A DNA stretch of 6,442 nucleotides from Clostridiales bacterium (lineage in GTDB: Bacteria; Bacillota; Clostridia; Lachnospirales; WRAX01): assembly GCA_031271375.1 (NCBI GenBank), contig JAISVU010000212.1, positions 1 to 6,442 of the forward strand, given 5' to 3'. Below are positions 3,565 to 6,442 of the stretch, in pieces. Every line of letters starts with the position of its first letter. The stretch's first letter is position 1. A program made the position numbers and the translations under genes. Below the pieces are notes generated by a model. It was not told the origin of the DNA. It did not search any database and saw only the letters and a program-made list of their open reading frames with translations.

Positions 3565-6273
3565 GTGGATTATTCCGATATAGGCCAAAACGACAAGCGT
3601 ATTAAACGCTATTATAACTCCCGCGTTAAGAAGGCCAAGAATAAGGTTATCGTCATAATTATGCGCGTCGCGCTGATTCTTGCGGCGATGGGGATATTCG
3701 GAGGGGCTAGCGTTGCGTTCGGCGCTTATTTGAGTATCATAGAGGAGCGCCCTAAGCTGGACAGCCTGTTCGCCTCTATTAATTACGATGTTTCATACGA
3801 CTCCGTTATCATAAACGAGATGACGGGCCTTGAAGTTGACCGATTAAACCAGGGGGAAAGCAGGCAGAACGCGTCCTCGGAGGAAATCCCGCTGCGGATG
3901 AAGCAAGCGATGGTGGCGATAGAGGACGAACGGTTCTATGAGCACGACGGCATAGACCTGCGCGGTATGGTCCGCGCGCTGTGGTCTGCGGTGACCACCA
4001 GCAGCACCCAGGGCGCAAGCACGATAACGCAGCAGGTGATTAAGAATAAGCTGGGTTATCAATATAATACCTTTGAAACCAAGTTTCAGGAACAGATAAT
4101 GGCCGTCGATTTTGAGGAATCGCTCGTTGAGCAGTACGGCTCTAAAGAGGCGGCGAAGGATTATATCCTGACCGTTTATCTGAATACCGTCGCCCTCGGT
4201 CACGGCAACAACGGCGTACAGGCCGCAGCGGGGTATTATTTCAATAAGGATGTGTCGGAGCTTACGCTGTCGGAATGCGCCACAATCGCGGCGATAACCT
4301 CAAACCCCGTTTGGCGGGATCCGCTGCGCCAGCCCGAGAGGAATAAGGAACGCCAGAAGTACGTGCTGGACAGTATGCTGAAGCTGGGCTATATCACTCA
4401 GGACGAGTACGACGAGGCCTTCGCGGACGACGTTTATTCCCGCGTGCTGGCCGTGAACGGGTCGTCCGCCTCCCGTAATTCCACCCACAGCTATTATAAC
4501 GACCAAGTTATTATAAGCGTGAGGCAAGACTTGATAGAGCAGTACGGCCTCACCTCAGGCGAGGCCAATAATATGCTCTACAGCGGGGGCCTACGGATAT
4601 ACACCGCTCAAGACCCCGATATACAGGCCGTCGTTGACGCGGTTTACATGGATGAATCCATGTTTCCCAAGAACGAGTACAATATCCTGGTGGAATATCA
4701 TGCCGACATACGCAATATAGGCAACGGAATGGTGCGCTCCTTCAACAACGTATCGAACCGGGGCGTCGTCAAGACCTTCGAGGAAGCCGACGCCTATGTG
4801 GAAAACCTTAAAAGCAAGGTCGTCAACGAGGGCGAGGAGATAACCTATGAGATCGCGTATAAAATACCCCAGCCCCAGTCCTCAATGGCCGTTATCGACC
4901 ATACCACGGGATATGTCGCCGCTATCGCCGGCGGCAGGGGCGAGAAATCTACCAACATGGGCACAAACCGCGCCACCGGCATGGTACGCCAGCCCGGCTC
5001 AACCTTCAAGGTGCTTGCGGCTTACGCCCCGGGCGTGGATTTGGGTTTGATCACCCCGGCTACGGTGGAGGACGACGTGCCGCGCTATAACAGCAACGGC
5101 GAGCTGTGGCCCCTTAACTGGTACAAAACCGGATACAGAGGCCTCAAATCCGCCAGGGAAGGGATATCGCAGTCGATGAATATCCTAGCGGTAAAGCATA
5201 TGGAGCGCGTCGGCATCGGTAACTCAATGGATTACCTAGAGAATTTCGGATTTACCTCTATCGTGACGGATCTTACGAAGAGGGCGAACGACTATAACCT
5301 GTCCACGGCTCTTGGCGGCCTGACTTACGGCGTTTCCCCGCTGGAACTTACGGCGGCCTTCGGGGCTATCGCCAACCAGGGATTATATATGAAACCTATA
5401 TTCTACACAAAGGTACTTGACTATAACGGCAACGTGATCCTGGAAAATATCCCTCAGCCCCAGCGCGTATTGAAGAACACCTCGGCCTTCCTCCTTACCG
5501 ACATGATGAAGGACACATTAACGACAGGCACGGGGACGGCGGCGGCATTATCCAACGCGTATAAAGGCATACCCACGGCGGGGAAGACCGGGACGACGAC
5601 CTCGAACAACGATCTGTGGTTCGTCGGCTATACGCCTTATTACACGGCGGCGGTGTGGCTGGGCTATGATCTGAACGGTCACATGACCAGTGCGACTACC
5701 GACGAAAACATACAGAAAAAGATATGGAAGCGCGTAATGGAAGAGATACATGTAAACCTGCCGGCGAAGGAGTTCCCCAGGCCCAACGGCATACGGGAGG
5801 TAACGATCTGCGCCCGTTCGGGCAAGCTCCCCGTCGAGGGACTTTGCGACCACGACCCGGCGGGAATCCAGCTCCGCACCGAGTATTTTGAAGCGGGCAC
5901 CGAACCGACGGAATACTGCGACGTGCATATGAGCTATACGTTCTGCGTTTATGACAGGGATCACATCGACGGCAATCTGAAAAGGCCCACGTCCTTCTGC
6001 CCCGAAGACCATGTAGGCACCGCCATAGGCATTGTGCGACCCGAGCCCTATTACGGCTCCGACATTATCGCCGATCAGTGGCTTCAGGTTCCGCAGACTA
6101 TCCTCAACAACGAATACTGTATCGGCCACAGCACCCCGCAGCAGCCCTTCATGCCGGAGGCTACCCCAAATCCTTATGATAACATCATACCGGACGTCGT
6201 TATGCCGGGCATTATGCAAACGTTGGAACCCCCTCCTGAGGGCGGCGTGGAGTATTATCCGCCGCAAACGTAA
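3565..6273 (+). CDS. Bifunctional class A penicillin-binding protein (PBP1A/PonA type)
   Basis: 902 aa from the GTG at 3565. Order: basic cytoplasmic tail (1-27), one membrane anchor (about 28-59), GT51 glycosyltransferase, linker, transpeptidase, C-terminal tail. GT51 motifs: AIEDERFYEHDGIDLRG with the catalytic Glu near 120, GASTITQQVIKN (150-161), a KFQEQ motif with Glu176 in which the usual Arg-Lys pair is Thr-Lys, and ILTVYLNTVALGHGNNGVQAA. Transpeptidase motifs: PGSTFK with Ser479, SMN at 537-539, KTGTT at 674-678. The enzyme polymerises lipid II and cross-links peptidoglycan on the outer face of the membrane. After about residue 745 comes a tail with six Cys (749, 761, 785, 794, 812, 852), including GTEPTEYC, ending in a Pro-rich stretch; I see no FN3 or PASTA domain. 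Length is close to the 914 residues of Bacillus PonA. Which PBP paralogue it equals cannot be told from sequence alone. Confidence 0.96.
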   Translation: MDYSDIGQNDKRIKRYYNSRVKKAKNKVIVIIMRVALILAAMGIFGGASVAFGAYLSIIEERPKLDSLFASINYDVSYDSVIINEMTGLEVDRLNQGESRQNASSEEIPLRMKQAMVAIEDERFYEHDGIDLRGMVRALWSAVTTSSTQGASTITQQVIKNKLGYQYNTFETKFQEQIMAVDFEESLVEQYGSKEAAKDYILTVYLNTVALGHGNNGVQAAAGYYFNKDVSELTLSECATIAAITSNPVWRDPLRQPERNKERQKYVLDSMLKLGYITQDEYDEAFADDVYSRVLAVNGSSASRNSTHSYYNDQVIISVRQDLIEQYGLTSGEANNMLYSGGLRIYTAQDPDIQAVVDAVYMDESMFPKNEYNILVEYHADIRNIGNGMVRSFNNVSNRGVVKTFEEADAYVENLKSKVVNEGEEITYEIAYKIPQPQSSMAVIDHTTGYVAAIAGGRGEKSTNMGTNRATGMVRQPGSTFKVLAAYAPGVDLGLITPATVEDDVPRYNSNGELWPLNWYKTGYRGLKSAREGISQSMNILAVKHMERVGIGNSMDYLENFGFTSIVTDLTKRANDYNLSTALGGLTYGVSPLELTAAFGAIANQGLYMKPIFYTKVLDYNGNVILENIPQPQRVLKNTSAFLLTDMMKDTLTTGTGTAAALSNAYKGIPTAGKTGTTTSNNDLWFVGYTPYYTAAVWLGYDLNGHMTSATTDENIQKKIWKRVMEEIHVNLPAKEFPRPNGIREVTICARSGKLPVEGLCDHDPAGIQLRTEYFEAGTEPTEYCDVHMSYTFCVYDRDHIDGNLKRPTSFCPEDHVGTAIGIVRPEPYYGSDIIADQWLQVPQTILNNEYCIGHSTPQQPFMPEATPNPYDNIIPDVVMPGIMQTLEPPPEGGVEYYPPQT

Positions 6274-6275
6274 CA

Positions 6276-6290
6276 GCGAACTGCGTTCGC
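6276..6290. other. Small perfect hairpin just after the PBP stop
   Basis: GCGAAC (6276-6281), TGC loop, GTTCGC (6285-6290), two nt after the TAA. It lacks a following T-run, so it is a weak candidate for an intrinsic terminator and may instead protect the 3' end or be part of the palindromic tail. Confidence 0.5.
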
Positions 6291-6359
6291 CCGTAAATCT
6301 GATTGATATACTGCTTGCGCACTAGAGGCTTTTACTAGCTCAAGCCCCCTTACGACTTC

Positions 6360-6429
6360 CGCCTAAACAAGGCATTTATGCCTTGCGAAGCCGAAGGCTT
6401 CGAGTTTCACGAAGTGAAACTTTTAGGCG
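6360..6429. other. 70-nt perfect four-way-junction (cloverleaf) structure
   Basis: Outer stem: CGCCTAAA (6360-6367) pairs with TTTAGGCG (6422-6429), 8 bp. Inside lie three contiguous hairpins: CAAGGCAT/ATGCCTTG (6368-6385, 2-nt loop), CGAAGCC-GAA-GGCTTCG (6386-6402, GAA triloop) and AGTTTCAC-GAA-GTGAAACT (6403-6421, GAA triloop). All 31 pairs are Watson-Crick, no base lies between stems, and only 8 of 70 bases are unpaired, all in loops. It is not a tRNA: the loops are too small and there are no conserved tRNA bases. It could be an RNA element, a DNA cruciform, or a dispersed palindromic repeat. The fold is read directly from the sequence; the function is unknown. Confidence 0.8.
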
Positions 6430-6431
6430 AG

Positions 6432-6437
6432 AAGGAG
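6432..6437 (+). promoter_or_regulatory. Ribosome binding site of a gene beyond the right edge
   Basis: AAGGAG begins 3 nt after the cloverleaf and 5 bases remain before the window ends, so a plus-strand gene probably starts within the next few bases outside the window. The cloverleaf would then lie in its leader. Confidence 0.5.
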
Positions 6438-6442
6438 TATAT

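Larger units (their letters stand above)
6274..6442. other. Non-coding tail after the PBP gene
   Basis: 169 bp with no credible gene. It holds the 6276 hairpin, a middle stretch with two direct ACTAG copies (6321-6325, 6334-6338) and a weak GGCTT/AAGCC stem (6327-6331, 6342-6346), then the cloverleaf and a ribosome binding site at the edge. Confidence 0.6.

Noticed and set aside
5548..6267. Long minus-strand frame of 239 codons under the PBP C-terminus
   Set aside because: It lies wholly antisense to conserved PBP sequence, has no recognisable motifs, and arises from GC-biased codon use.
6274..6359. Rho-independent terminator after the PBP gene
   Set aside because: The hairpins present are not followed by a run of T, so I could not support a classical terminator.
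6360..6429. tRNA gene
   Set aside because: The loops have 2-3 bases, and there is no anticodon loop, TTC motif or CCA-type end.
6360..6429. Integron attC site
   Set aside because: The outer GCCTAAA / TTTAGGC pair resembles attC core boxes, but the core GTT triplet is missing, and three perfect hairpins inside are not attC architecture; no integrase or cassette context is visible.

Overview
The window reads as chromosomal DNA from a spore-forming member of the Bacillota, most likely class Clostridia. The grounds are a YunB-type sporulation gene, an McsA start typical of Bacillota, a RarA with the clostridial 'MDIYEY' N-terminus, a class A penicillin-binding protein with a clostridial-style Cys-containing tail, purine-rich Shine-Dalgarno sequences, and GC-moderate genes separated by AT-richer spacers. 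No phage, insertion-sequence transposase, CRISPR, rRNA or tRNA gene was found.

Layout, left to right: (1) 1-242, minus strand: the 5' part of mcsA, leaving the window on the left. (2) 243-462: spacer holding an inverted pair of a 40-42 bp repeat. (3) 463-1209, minus: an unfamiliar protein with a helical N-terminus, a zinc ribbon, a Pro/Gly/Tyr repeat tract encoded by 39-bp tandem repeats, and a second zinc ribbon. (4) 1210-1320: divergent promoter region. (5) 1321-2643, plus: rarA (mgsA), an AAA+ ATPase of stalled-fork and recombination control. (6) 2644-2726: a short convergent spacer whose inverted-repeat arms contain the stop codons of both neighbours. (7) 2727-3434, minus: yunB, a membrane-anchored sporulation protein. 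(8) 3435-3564: divergent spacer with a good sigma-A-type promoter for the next gene and a further repeat copy in its leader. (9) 3565-6273, plus: a complete bifunctional class A PBP (GT51 glycosyltransferase plus transpeptidase). (10) 6274-6442: non-coding tail with a small hairpin and then a 70-nt sequence that folds perfectly as a linker-free four-way junction (cloverleaf), directly followed by a Shine-Dalgarno sequence for a gene that must begin just outside the window.

The genes do not form one operon. They are housekeeping functions in protein quality control, replication-fork rescue, spore formation and peptidoglycan synthesis. YunB and the PBP are divergent and both act at the cell envelope. 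The non-coding structure is the most unusual part: a 42-bp interspersed repeat family caps gene ends (four clear copies, one degenerate), always with its AGAAC/AGAGC end toward the gene, and the cloverleaf closes the window. No known defence or mobile system is recognisable. Family assignments come from reading motifs, without a database search.
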